Shown: positions 55,547 through 63,622 of the stretch, in pieces
Numbering within the stretch: the first letter of the stretch is position 1
Layout: every line of letters begins with the position of its first letter
Source of the DNA: Lachnospiraceae bacterium
GTDB taxonomy: Bacteria; Bacillota; Clostridia; Lachnospirales; Lachnospiraceae
DNA length: 64,000 nt
Direction: 5' to 3'
NCBI GenBank assembly: GCA_018384375.1
Contig: JAHAYJ010000082.1
Coordinates: 17,636-81,635, forward strand
Program-made: the position numbers and the translations under genes
The notes under the pieces: model-generated
The model's database searches: none
Told to the model about the DNA's origin: nothing
The model's input: the letters and a program-made list of their open reading frames with translations, nothing else

Positions 55547-56023
55547 TCATGGCGTTATTTGCATTCGATAACTGGTTGAGGCACCATCCTGAACTTCAAG
55601 CAAGGAACAGATAACAAATTCTTCCCCGTACATTATCGTACATTCTTCCTGATTGATAAGAAGTGTCACGTTGTTCTCATCCAAAGATATTACCTCGAAC
55701 AACAAACCGATCATATTGGGGATTTCAGATTCCTCGGGATTCTGAACTAACGTACCATTAAAATCCTCATAAAAAATATCACCGTTTGATATTTCATAAT
55801 CCTTGGATTCCCCTTTTCCATAGCCGACAGACTCACCAAATTCATTCGTCCCGCTATTGTACGGTGTGACCTTCAGTAGGAAGTAATATGCTTCCATACC
55901 GTCTTTGTCGGGAACGAATGCAAAATATCTGAAATAGACAAGTGATCCAATTGCTAAAATAGAGAGTAAACCGATAATGACACCGATAATGATGCCAATA
56001 TTTCGAAGAATTGTATTATGCAT
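55547..56023 (-). CDS. Membrane-anchored hypothetical protein
   Basis: 158 residues: a short basic start, one membrane helix (IGIIIGVIIGLLSILAIGSLVYF, residues ~8-30; partly quoted) and an acidic extracellular domain of beta character. No family that I recognise. AAGGGGGG precedes the ATG at 56023. It is the only gene between spoIVB and the spoIVB relic, in the opposite direction, so it may have been brought in by the same event. Confidence 0.75.
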   Translation of the reverse strand: MHNTILRNIGIIIGVIIGLLSILAIGSLVYFRYFAFVPDKDGMEAYYFLLKVTPYNSGTNEFGESVGYGKGESKDYEISNGDIFYEDFNGTLVQNPEESEIPNMIGLLFEVISLDENNVTLLINQEECTIMYGEEFVICSLLEVQDGASTSYRMQITP

Positions 56024-56140
56024 AATTTCCCCCCTTAAATACCACATGATCGAATAAATACCATTTTACTCTTTTGTTTCCTAATGAATTATAGCATATC
56101 GTAGTACACCTAACAATGTAAATGTTGTCCATAGTTGCAA

Positions 56141-57511
56141 TCACTCGTGAGCGGCAGTCCCATCATCCAGAACGGTAAGCTGATTGGAGCAGTGTGATAT
56201 GAATTTATAATAAAAAATTCCGACAAGATCCGCCAGAAACCATCCGATGGGAATGGCCCACCAGATACCCGACAATCCTATGGAAGGAATGGGAGCAAGT
56301 GAATAGGCAAAAAAAACTCTGGTGCCAAGCGATATGACAGTAAGCACAACAGAGATTCCGGGTTTCCCAAGCCCGCGATACAGACCATACAGAAGGAACA
56401 GGCAGCCGATGCCGCAGTAGCATGCCCCTTCAATGTGAAGATACTGAACACCGATTGCAATGATTGCAGTCTCTTCGGGCTTCACAAAAAGAAGCATAAG
56501 CTTATCCGCGAAGACAAAGACAAGAAAAGATACCGTCAGAGAAAACAGAGTGGCAGTCAGGAGAGCGGAGCGGATACCACTGCGAATACGTTCCTGCTTT
56601 CCGGCACCGAAATTCTGTGCTATAAAGGTCGAAAAAGCATTGCCGAAATCCTGTACAGGCATGTAAGCAAAGGCATCGATCTTAACAGCAGCAGCAAAGG
56701 CTGCCATAACGGTAACCCCAAAGCTGTTGACAAGTCCCTGTATCATGAGGATACCGAAATTCATAATGGACTGTTGAACACAGGTGAGAAAGGAATATTG
56801 GACAATTTGTGAGACGGCATCCCTTGTGAAATGCAGATGCTGTTTTTTCGGTACCAGAAAAGACATTTTCAATAAACAGTATAGAATCATACCTATGGCA
56901 GAGACTCCCTGGGAAAGGATCGTTGCCAGGGCGGCACCCGCCACACCCATGGAAAAGGAAAGGATGAAAAGCAGATCTAAAAGGACATTCAGGATAGCTG
57001 ACAGTGCTAGAAAGACGAGAGGAATGACGGAATTTCCGATAGAACGCGAAAGAGAAGCAAAAAAATTATATAAAAAAGTAAACAGAATTCCGCAGAAAAC
57101 AATTTGAAGATAACAGCGGGTAGAGACGAAAATACGATCCGGAATCCTTAAAACAAGGAGCAAAGGGTCAAGAAATACAAGAACGAGAGCTTCAATCAGG
57201 ACTGCAAGAATCCCGGTCAGAAAAAAAGAGATGAAGATACTGTTTTTTAATTCTGATTCTTTTCCTGCGCCAAACAGCATGGAAAAAACAACACCGCTTC
57301 CCATGCACAGTCCCAGCAATATAGAAGTCAGAAAGGTCATCAGGGTAAAAGAAGACCCGACTGCTGCCAGTGCATCAGACCCGATGAAATGACCGACGAT
57401 CAGCGTATCGGCAATGTTATAAAATTGTTGTAATAAATTTCCTAAAATCATAGGGCAGGCAAAAAGCAGCATGGATTTTGTGACGTTGCCCCTGGTGAGA
57501 TCCTGATACAT
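56141..57511 (-). CDS. MATE-family multidrug/toxin exporter
   Basis: 456 residues with about 12 membrane helices. The N-terminal LLFACPMILGNLLQQFYNIADTLIVGHFIG block (part: PMILGNLLQQFYNIADTLIV) and the mid-protein repeat are typical of Na+/H+-coupled MATE exporters. Start ATG at 57511 follows GGAG. The last ~17 residues (HCSNQLTVLDDGTAAHE) are encoded on the antisense of a spoIVB remnant, so the natural C-terminus was altered. No regulator is adjacent on its strand. Confidence 0.92.
   Translation of the reverse strand: MYQDLTRGNVTKSMLLFACPMILGNLLQQFYNIADTLIVGHFIGSDALAAVGSSFTLMTFLTSILLGLCMGSGVVFSMLFGAGKESELKNSIFISFFLTGILAVLIEALVLVFLDPLLLVLRIPDRIFVSTRCYLQIVFCGILFTFLYNFFASLSRSIGNSVIPLVFLALSAILNVLLDLLFILSFSMGVAGAALATILSQGVSAIGMILYCLLKMSFLVPKKQHLHFTRDAVSQIVQYSFLTCVQQSIMNFGILMIQGLVNSFGVTVMAAFAAAVKIDAFAYMPVQDFGNAFSTFIAQNFGAGKQERIRSGIRSALLTATLFSLTVSFLVFVFADKLMLLFVKPEETAIIAIGVQYLHIEGACYCGIGCLFLLYGLYRGLGKPGISVVLTVISLGTRVFFAYSLAPIPSIGLSGIWWAIPIGWFLADLVGIFYYKFISHCSNQLTVLDDGTAAHE
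56147..56194 (+). pseudogene. 48-bp remnant of a diverged spoIVB
   Basis: Read in the plus direction: VSGSPIIQNGKLIGAV, then a stop. The intact gene has MSGSPILQNGKLVGAV at 55317-55364, the catalytic-serine region. 37 of 48 bases and 13 of 16 residues agree, and the differences are mostly at third codon positions, so this is a relic of a real spoIVB from a diverged lineage, not chance. Confidence 0.85.
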
Positions 57512-57617
57512 AGCGTGGCTCCAATGGAATAAGTTGTGAACACAGAGAATTATACATGTGATTGCAGGATGCGTCAAATTGTGCTACTGTCAGTAGTAGA
57601 TAGAGGAGGATAAGTGT

Positions 57618-58667
57618 ATGAAATACCCGGCTTTTTTGAAAAAAAACGGAACCATTGGATTTGTGGCGCCGTCCTTCGGATGTAATATTGAGCCTTACAA
57701 AACCGCATTTGAAAGCGCAAGGGAAAAATGGAGCCGGGAGGGCTTCGGAATTGACCTTGGACCAAACTGCTTTGAGGGAAGCGGTATCGGCATCAGCAAT
57801 ACACCGGAAAAGTGTGGCAGAGAACTGACGGATTATTACCTGAGTGCGCGGAATGATTGCCTGATTTCCTGCGGCGGAGGGGAGCTTATGTGTGAGATCC
57901 TGGAGTATGTGGACTTTGATGCAATCAGAAAAGCAAAGCCTAAGTGGTTCATGGGTTATTCCGATAATACCAATATGACATTTCTCCTTACTACTCTTTG
58001 CGATACGGCATCTATTTACGGACCATGTGCGCCGGCATTTGGCATGGAACCCCGGCACCCTTCTCTTTCCGATGCAATGTCACTTCTGATGGGGGAAAAG
58101 AAGGAGATGAACAGCTATGGAAAATGGGAAAAGGAAGGAATAAAGGATGAGGAGCATCCGCTATTGCCGTACAATTGTACCGAAAACTTAAGCTTAAAAT
58201 TATTTTTACCGGATAAGACTGATGTAACCCATAGGCAGAAGCAGGTGCAAATGGAGGGACGCCTGATCGGCGGCTGTATGGACTGTCTTGTCAATCTTCT
58301 GGGGACCAGGTTTGACGGCGTGAGAGAATTTACGGAAAGATATCAGAAGGATGGTATCATCTGGTTTTTGGAAAGCTGTGATTTAAATGTATTTGCGATC
58401 AGAAGGGCTCTGTGGCAGATGGAACAGGCCGGATGGTTTGGACATGTGAAGGGATTCCTGATCGGACGTCCGCTTTGCCATGGACAGGAGATGATGGGGC
58501 TTGACCAGTATACAGCCGTACTGCACACGGCAGCAAAGTACGGTGTGCCGGTGATAATGGATGCAGATCTTGGACATCTGCCGCCTATGATGCCTCTTGT
58601 GACGGGAAGTATGGCAAGGATAGAAGCAGAGGAAAATCGGCTTTCTGTAAAAATGGAATTTCAATAG
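57618..58667 (+). CDS. S66-family LD-carboxypeptidase-like protein
   Basis: 349 residues. TIGFVAPSFGCNI at the start, SCGGGELMCEILEYVDF, and the nucleophile in FMGYSDNTNMTF (Ser in GYSD) match peptidase family S66, which includes LD-carboxypeptidase A and the microcin self-immunity protein MccF. A conserved SCDLNVFAIRRALWQM and an ending with MDADLGHLPPMMPLVTG complete the fold. GAGGAGG precedes the ATG. It is divergent from the MATE gene. Confidence 0.92.
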   Translation: MKYPAFLKKNGTIGFVAPSFGCNIEPYKTAFESAREKWSREGFGIDLGPNCFEGSGIGISNTPEKCGRELTDYYLSARNDCLISCGGGELMCEILEYVDFDAIRKAKPKWFMGYSDNTNMTFLLTTLCDTASIYGPCAPAFGMEPRHPSLSDAMSLLMGEKKEMNSYGKWEKEGIKDEEHPLLPYNCTENLSLKLFLPDKTDVTHRQKQVQMEGRLIGGCMDCLVNLLGTRFDGVREFTERYQKDGIIWFLESCDLNVFAIRRALWQMEQAGWFGHVKGFLIGRPLCHGQEMMGLDQYTAVLHTAAKYGVPVIMDADLGHLPPMMPLVTGSMARIEAEENRLSVKMEFQ

Positions 58668-58679
58668 GAGTGGAAAGTC

Positions 58680-59567
58680 ATGAAAAAGAATAAGATAGGA
58701 GATCAAAGAAATAAAGGTCCTCTTTGGGAAATGGAAAGAGTGCTCATGGTTATTATAGCAGCTGTGGTCATGGCGTTAAATATTAAGATATTTATTCGTG
58801 CAGGCAATCTGATTCCCGGAGGATTCAATGGTATTACACTTTTGATCCAACAGATCGGTATGGAGTTCTTCAATGTGAACATACCATTTACACCGGTAAA
58901 TCTTTTGCTGAATGCGGTTCCGATCTATATCAGTTTTAAATATATCGGAAAGAAATTCACGCTGTATTCCTGTCTGATGATTGTACTATCCGGTATTTTG
59001 ACGGATGTGATTCCTGCATATCCGCTGACGGATGATGTTCTGCTGGTATGTATTTTCGGCGGAATTATCAATGCTTTTGCAACCAGTCTCTGCCTGTTTG
59101 CGGATGCCACAAGCGGTGGCACGGATTTTATTGCGATTTTCTTTTCCGAAAAATTCGGGGTAGATACCTGGAACTATATATTTGCAGGAAATGTTGTTGT
59201 GATCCTCATTGCGGGTATCCTGTTTGGATGGAATGAGGCACTATATTCCATTATTTTTCAGTTTGCCTCAACACAGACTCTGCACCTTCTGTATAAACGT
59301 TATCAAAAGCAGACCTTATTTATTGTTACCAGCCAGCCGGATGAGGTATATGAGGGAATCAGGGAGATTACCCATCATGATGCCACGTTGTTTAAAGGAA
59401 CCGGATGCTATCAGAAACAGGAACGGAACATGCTTTATTCTGTGGTGGGAAGTGATGAGATCCGCAGGGTAGTTCAGGTGATTAAAGAAATAGACAAGGA
59501 TGCTTTTATTAACATTATGAAAACGGAGCAGATTACGGGAAGATTTTACAAAAGACCCAATGATTGA
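58680..59567 (+). CDS. YitT-family membrane protein (DUF161/DUF2179)
   Basis: 295 residues: about five or six membrane helices in the first ~190 residues (with IPGGFNGITLLIQ and SLCLFADATSGGTDFIAIFFSEKFG-type blocks; part ADATSGGTDFIAIFFS), then a C-terminal DUF2179 cytosolic domain (LFIVTSQPDEVYEGIREIT). Function unknown. Starts 12 nt after the S66 gene, so they form a two-gene operon. Confidence 0.93.
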   Translation: MKKNKIGDQRNKGPLWEMERVLMVIIAAVVMALNIKIFIRAGNLIPGGFNGITLLIQQIGMEFFNVNIPFTPVNLLLNAVPIYISFKYIGKKFTLYSCLMIVLSGILTDVIPAYPLTDDVLLVCIFGGIINAFATSLCLFADATSGGTDFIAIFFSEKFGVDTWNYIFAGNVVVILIAGILFGWNEALYSIIFQFASTQTLHLLYKRYQKQTLFIVTSQPDEVYEGIREITHHDATLFKGTGCYQKQERNMLYSVVGSDEIRRVVQVIKEIDKDAFINIMKTEQITGRFYKRPND

Positions 59568-59593
59568 CGGAAAAAATATGCGATGAATGACAG

Positions 59594-59622
59594 TTGAAGT
59601 GGGGTTTCATGTTCCTTATAAT
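59594..59622 (+). promoter_or_regulatory. Sigma-A promoter of the receiver-less spo0A
   Basis: TTGAAG, exactly 17 nt, perfect TATAAT, about 40 nt before the start codon. It supports an independent, vegetative transcript. Confidence 0.75.
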
Positions 59623-59662
59623 AATTTTGTATCAATTTTTGGAAAAATGGAGGGAATGATTC

Positions 59663-60181
59663 ATGGAACAGCTGAATTTATCGACGACTAAAGATGCAGA
59701 AAAGGTATACAAGATTCTGGGAGAACTGATACATACCGAGCGGGAATTCCAGATTATGATAACAGTGCCCTCCGGCAGAAAAACCTTAAGAACAGCAGAA
59801 AAAGAAACAGAAGTGCTTCCGAAAGCGTTGAGTTATGACCTGGAAAGAGATGTAACGGATATGATTCATGAGATTGGTGTTCCGGCCCATATCAAGGGCT
59901 ATCAATATCTCAGGGAGGCAATTATGATGTCGGTGGAAGATCCTGAAATGCTGGGATCTATCACAAAGGTATTGTATCCCACGATTGCAAGGAAATATCA
60001 GACAACCTCAAGCAGGGTGGAACGGGCGATCCGGCATGCGATCGAGGTGGCCTGGAACCGGGGGAAAATGGAAACACTGGATGCAATGTTTGGATATACG
60101 ATCAACACGGGAAAAGGGAAACCGACGAATTCGGAATTCATAGCCTTGATTGCAGATAAGATCAGGATGCAGTATCGTTAA
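59663..60181 (+). CDS. Receiver-less Spo0A-type DNA-binding protein
   Basis: 172 residues. From ~67 to the end it matches the Spo0A C-terminal DNA-binding domain: [41 protein letters not shown] (recognition helix ~115-134; part [19 protein letters not shown]) and [16 protein letters not shown]. Full Spo0A has an ~120-residue phospho-receiver domain before this; here only ~60 unrelated residues precede it, with no conserved Asp cluster or Lys. The start is backed by GGAGGGAA and a promoter, so it is not a simple 5' truncation. Whether a full-length Spo0A exists elsewhere cannot be seen. Confidence 0.92.
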   Translation: MEQLNLSTTKDAEKVYKILGELIHTEREFQIMITVPSGRKTLRTAEKETEVLPKALSYDLERDVTDMIHEIGVPAHIKGYQYLREAIMMSVEDPEMLGSITKVLYPTIARKYQTTSSRVERAIRHAIEVAWNRGKMETLDAMFGYTINTGKGKPTNSEFIALIADKIRMQYR

Positions 60182-60192
60182 AGGAACTATGG

Positions 60193-60236
60193 AAAAGGGC
60201 TGGCTTTATTTTTACAAAAGTCAGCTCTTTTTTCTT
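60193..60236 (+). terminator. Intrinsic terminator after the Spo0A-like gene
   Basis: AAAGGGCTGGCTTT pairs with AAAGTCAGCTCTTT (two G-U pairs), followed by a T-rich run. Confidence 0.85.
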
Positions 60237-60305
60237 AAATTCTTCTTTAATTGGAGGAATTGATGTTGTATAATATTACATATTACTAATTATTGGAGGG
60301 TTTTG

Positions 60306-61751
60306 ATGAAAAAGATTCTTTTTGTTGCATCAGAGGGTGTTCCCTTTATCAAGACGGGTGGACTTGCTGATGTAGTAGGTTCACTTCCCAAATGTATCGA
60401 TAAAAGGTATTTTGATGTTCGTGTAATACTTCCCAAGTACACTTGTATATCTCAGGAAATGAAGGATAAAATGAGTTATGTGACTCATTTTTATATGGAT
60501 TTTCACTGGAAAAATGAATATGTGGGAATCATGTATGCCGAAGTGGATGGCGTAAAATATTATTTTATTGATAATGAAATGTTTTTCAATGGCTTCAGGC
60601 CGTATAGTGACAATGCACTTTTTGAGATTGAAAAGTTTGCTTTCTTTTCAAAGGCAGCATTATCGATCCTTCCGGTAATTGATTTCAGACCTGATGTGAT
60701 CCATTGCCATGACTGGCAGACCGGATTGATACCGGTTTATCTCAAGGAACGGTTTCAGGGGAATGAATTTTTCCGCGGAATCAAGTCTGTTATGACAATT
60801 CATAATCTGAAATTCCAGGGTAAATGGAGTGTGAAGGAAGTGAAGGATATCACAGGTCTTCCGGATTACTTCTTTACGCCGGATAAGCTGGAACTGTTTA
60901 AGGATGCCAATCTTCTTAAGGGCGGGCTGGTGTATGCAGATGCCATCACGACTGTGAGTCAGACCTATGCAAACGAGATCAAAACACCCTTTTACGGAGA
61001 GCAGCTGGATGGTCTTTTACGTGCCAGAAGCAATGATCTGCGCGGTATTGTAAACGGAATTGATTATGAGGAATTCAATCCTGAGACGGACAAATATATT
61101 GAGCATCATTACAATGCTGTTAATTTCCGAAAAGAAAAGATCAAGAATAAACGTGCCTTGCAGGCAGAACTGGGGCTGGATCAGGATGACAGGAAGTTTA
61201 TGATCGGCATCGTGTCACGTCTGACAGACCAGAAGGGCTTTGATCTGATTGATCGTATGATGGATGAGCTGTGTCAGGATAATGTACAGATCGTTGTGCT
61301 TGGAACCGGTGAGGAACGTTATGAAAATATGTTCCGCCATTTTGACTGGAAATATAATGACAGGGTTTCGGCAAATATTTATTATTCAGAGGCATTGTCC
61401 CATAAGATTTATGCGGCGAGCGATGCCTTCCTGATGCCATCCCTGTTTGAGCCCTGCGGACTCAGCCAGCTGATGAGTCTCCGCTATGGTACCGTTCCGA
61501 TTGTCAGGGAAACAGGCGGATTAAAAGATACGGTTCAGCCATATAATGAGTATGAGAGTACAGGAACAGGCTTCTCCTTTGGAAATTACAATGCCCATGA
61601 GATGCTGGCGACGATTCGCTATGCAGAACGTATTTACTATGACAGGAAGCGCGAATGGAATAAGATTGTGGATCGTGCGATGGCGGCAGATTTCTCATGG
61701 AGTGTTTCAGCAGCTAAATATCAGGAGATGTATGACTGGCTGATCGGCTAA
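60306..61751 (+). CDS. glgA: Glycogen synthase (ADP-glucose type, GT5)
   Basis: Extends alpha-1,4-glucan from ADP-glucose. 481 residues: KKILFVASEGVPFIKTGGLADVVGSLP (core KTGGLADVVG, ADP-glucose site), VIHCHDWQTGLIPVYL, and the C-terminal SLFEPCGLSQLMSLRYGTVPIVRETGGL (part FEPCGLSQLMSLRYGTVPIV). GGAGGG precedes the ATG at 60306; a TATAAT sits at 60269-60274 with a weak -35. No other glg genes are in view. Confidence 0.96.
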   Translation: MKKILFVASEGVPFIKTGGLADVVGSLPKCIDKRYFDVRVILPKYTCISQEMKDKMSYVTHFYMDFHWKNEYVGIMYAEVDGVKYYFIDNEMFFNGFRPYSDNALFEIEKFAFFSKAALSILPVIDFRPDVIHCHDWQTGLIPVYLKERFQGNEFFRGIKSVMTIHNLKFQGKWSVKEVKDITGLPDYFFTPDKLELFKDANLLKGGLVYADAITTVSQTYANEIKTPFYGEQLDGLLRARSNDLRGIVNGIDYEEFNPETDKYIEHHYNAVNFRKEKIKNKRALQAELGLDQDDRKFMIGIVSRLTDQKGFDLIDRMMDELCQDNVQIVVLGTGEERYENMFRHFDWKYNDRVSANIYYSEALSHKIYAASDAFLMPSLFEPCGLSQLMSLRYGTVPIVRETGGLKDTVQPYNEYESTGTGFSFGNYNAHEMLATIRYAERIYYDRKREWNKIVDRAMAADFSWSVSAAKYQEMYDWLIG

Positions 61752-61892
61752 GGCCGAAAGAGTGTTAACTGGTTCATTCGTTATCTGGTTAGTGTATGCT
61801 GATCTAGTAGCCGAAAGTGTTTTTGAGTAGTTATTATAAAGTAATTACCAGAAGAGTTTCTTTTTTTCTATAATTCTAAAGTTCAAAAGCTG

Positions 61893-61936
61893 TTTCCGCA
61901 ATAGCGAACAAGCTTGCTTGTGCGTTATTGCGGAAA
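61893..61936. repeat. 21-bp palindrome after glgA
   Basis: TTTCCGCAATAGCGAACAAG...CTTGTGCGTTATTGCGGAAA: arms of 21 nt pair with one mismatch and one G-U pair around a 2-nt centre. No T run follows, so it is not a standard terminator. Confidence 0.8.
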
Positions 61937-61989
61937 ATATCAAAATTAATTCAAAATCCGCTACATATAGGTATCCGAACCTCGTTGAA

Positions 61990-62133
61990 GTAGCGGGAAT
62001 CCAACAAAAACAAAAAAATCCGTTATATTTTGTATTTATGTCCGGTTTTTGTAGCGGGAAACCAGAAAACCAATCCGAAATCCGTCAAAAGAATCCAACC
62101 AAGTCCTGTCAAAGCAAGAAAAAGTAGCGGGAA
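61990..62133 (+). repeat. Spaced direct repeats of GTAGCGGGAA
   Basis: Three exact copies of GTAGCGGGAA at 61990, 62051 and 62124, 61 and 73 nt apart, in AT-rich spacers that also contain AATCCG and TCCGG motifs, with an ATCCGCTAC inverse-like element upstream. Spacers differ, so it is not a CRISPR array. Confidence 0.7.
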
Positions 62134-62234
62134 ATCATCAACACAATCATGAACCCGCCAATTCAAGCAAAATAAAATGGTGGAAAAGAAAGAATCATCT
62201 GCAAATGGAAATTATGTTAGAAGGAGAAGATACA

Positions 62235-63083
62235 ATGAATACTAATACAAGAATGTTGATTCCTGAATTTGAGATAAACCAGCAAATTGAAAAAAGAATT
62301 GCATACTTAGAAAAGGTAAAAGTCGATGTAAAAGGAAAAATTGTGAGGTTACCTGAAGGAGATATATCTGCATACAAGGGTAGTGCTCCAAACAGCTTCA
62401 GGTATTACAGAAGAAACTCAAGGAAAGACAAGCATGGAGAGTATCTGGGAAAAACTAAAAGTAAAGAGAGGAATGATCTGGCTCAAAAGAAGTATTTTGA
62501 AAAGCTTTTGGAGAATATAGATTCTGAACTTTCAAAACTTAAGAGGATCCGATCGGTTAAACTGAATGACTCGATTGTGCAAACCTATTCTAGCTTGAAT
62601 CCTGGAATCAAAAGATTGATTTCTCCAATTAATGTTGATGATAGATCATTTGCAGAAATATGGAGCGCTGAATCATATGATGGGTTAAAATTTGAAGAAT
62701 ATGATAATTCGCAATTTTTTTCTTATAAGGGAGAAAGAATGCGATCAAAAAGTGAAGTGTTGATTGCAAATGCTCTTTTGAACAAGGGAATTCCATACAA
62801 ATACGAGTACCCGTTGCAGCTATCAAATGGAAAGATAAAGTATCCTGATTTTACAATTCTTAATTTGAGAGAGAGAAAAATAAAGTATTGGGAGCATCTT
62901 GGAAAAATGGGCGATGTTGACTATATTTCATACAATTTGAAGAAACTGGAAGAGTACAAAAATGAAGGCATTGTTTTGGGCGATAATTTGATCATAACTA
63001 TGGAATCAGGAAGCATGCCTTTAAGCACAAGAAACATTGATAAAATAATAGAATGTTTGTTTTTGAAAAAAGACCGCCGGTAG
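62235..63083 (+). CDS. PD-(D/E)XK-like putative nuclease
   Basis: 282 residues. The N-terminal half is basic and helical (YRRNSRKDKHGEYLGKTKSKERN). The C-terminal half has RSKSEVLIANALLNKG (Glu ~173), YPLQLSNGKIKYPDFTILNL (Asp ~202) and YWEHLGKMGD (Glu ~219, Lys ~223), in the order and spacing of a PD-(D/E)XK endonuclease core. No helicase or methylase partner is seen. AAGGAG precedes the ATG at 62235. AT-rich surroundings suggest accessory DNA. Nuclease activity is inferred. Confidence 0.7.
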   Translation: MNTNTRMLIPEFEINQQIEKRIAYLEKVKVDVKGKIVRLPEGDISAYKGSAPNSFRYYRRNSRKDKHGEYLGKTKSKERNDLAQKKYFEKLLENIDSELSKLKRIRSVKLNDSIVQTYSSLNPGIKRLISPINVDDRSFAEIWSAESYDGLKFEEYDNSQFFSYKGERMRSKSEVLIANALLNKGIPYKYEYPLQLSNGKIKYPDFTILNLRERKIKYWEHLGKMGDVDYISYNLKKLEEYKNEGIVLGDNLIITMESGSMPLSTRNIDKIIECLFLKKDRR

Positions 63084-63157
63084 TCAGTGATAACCTCGGT
63101 GATTTTAATGATCATTATTACCAAGTATGATTGGCTTGTTTTTCGAAGCCATTATAG

Positions 63158-63333
63158 TCATAGCAAATGGAAACCGGATATGATTTGGTTCGAATCTATG
63201 TGGCTTTATCTGAAACTGAAGATGGAGCGGAACCTGAAAACTTTCTCAGCCAAGCAAACTGACAGAAGAAAACGGACATATTGCAGGCAGCTTTACGGTG
63301 AAAGCAAAAACATTTGCAGTAATCAGATACTAA
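63158..63333 (+). pseudogene. Frameshifted 3' end of an unknown gene
   Basis: One frame reads YDLVRIYVALSETEDGAEPE to QAN with a stop at 63260; shifting by one base, it continues TEENGHIAGSFTVKAKTFAV to a TAA at 63331. The joined text looks like a real protein C-terminus, possibly of an extracellular or glycan-active protein, cut off from its 5' part. I cannot name the family. Confidence 0.4.
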
Positions 63334-63483
63334 GGTTCTATTTGGACTGATTCTAATAGTATAGTTGAATTGATGAAGGGGTGTAGTAGAATGCTATTGG
63401 TGTTGCATTCGTTGCGCTCCTTTTTTATGTTATTTGTTTCAATTGATGGGATAATTCGTAAAAAAATTTGGAGGCAACGCGAA

Positions 63484-63512
63484 TTGACGTCAAATTTGAG
63501 GTTGGATAAGAT
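63484..63512 (+). promoter_or_regulatory. Candidate promoter for the GH53 gene
   Basis: TTGACG, 17 nt, TAAGAT, giving a leader of about 100 nt before the start codon. Confidence 0.5.
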
Positions 63513-63622
63513 GAAAATATACTGTAGAGAATGACATTAGGGCACAGGATTTAGTGTAAGCCTATAATATGAGTTTTCACTCAGGCAAATGACATTGTGT
63601 GAGAAATAGGAGGTATATTTCA

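Larger units (their letters stand above)
61752..62234. other. Non-coding region with palindrome and spaced repeats
   Basis: 483 nt without a convincing gene. An open frame at 61918-62127 has no ribosome site and repetitive, unlikely content. The region holds a long palindrome (61893-61936), three copies of GTAGCGGGAA and many ATCCG/AATCCG elements. No clear glgA terminator is visible. Confidence 0.7.
63084..63622. other. AT-rich gap with a decayed gene end and a promoter
   Basis: 539 nt between the nuclease-like gene and the GH53 gene. It holds the remains of a reading frame (63158-63333), a promoter (63484-63512) and otherwise no gene that I can support. Confidence 0.6.

Noticed and set aside
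61918..62127. 69-residue open frame between glgA and the nuclease-like gene
   Set aside because: Begins inside the palindrome, has no ribosome site, and its content follows the spaced nucleotide repeats.
61940..62180. CRISPR array
   Set aside because: Repeats are only 10 nt, spacers vary, and there are no cas genes.
63087..63350. 87-residue open frame after the nuclease-like gene
   Set aside because: A different frame gives more protein-like text (RIYVALSETEDGAEPE); this one has no ribosome site and an unlikely composition.
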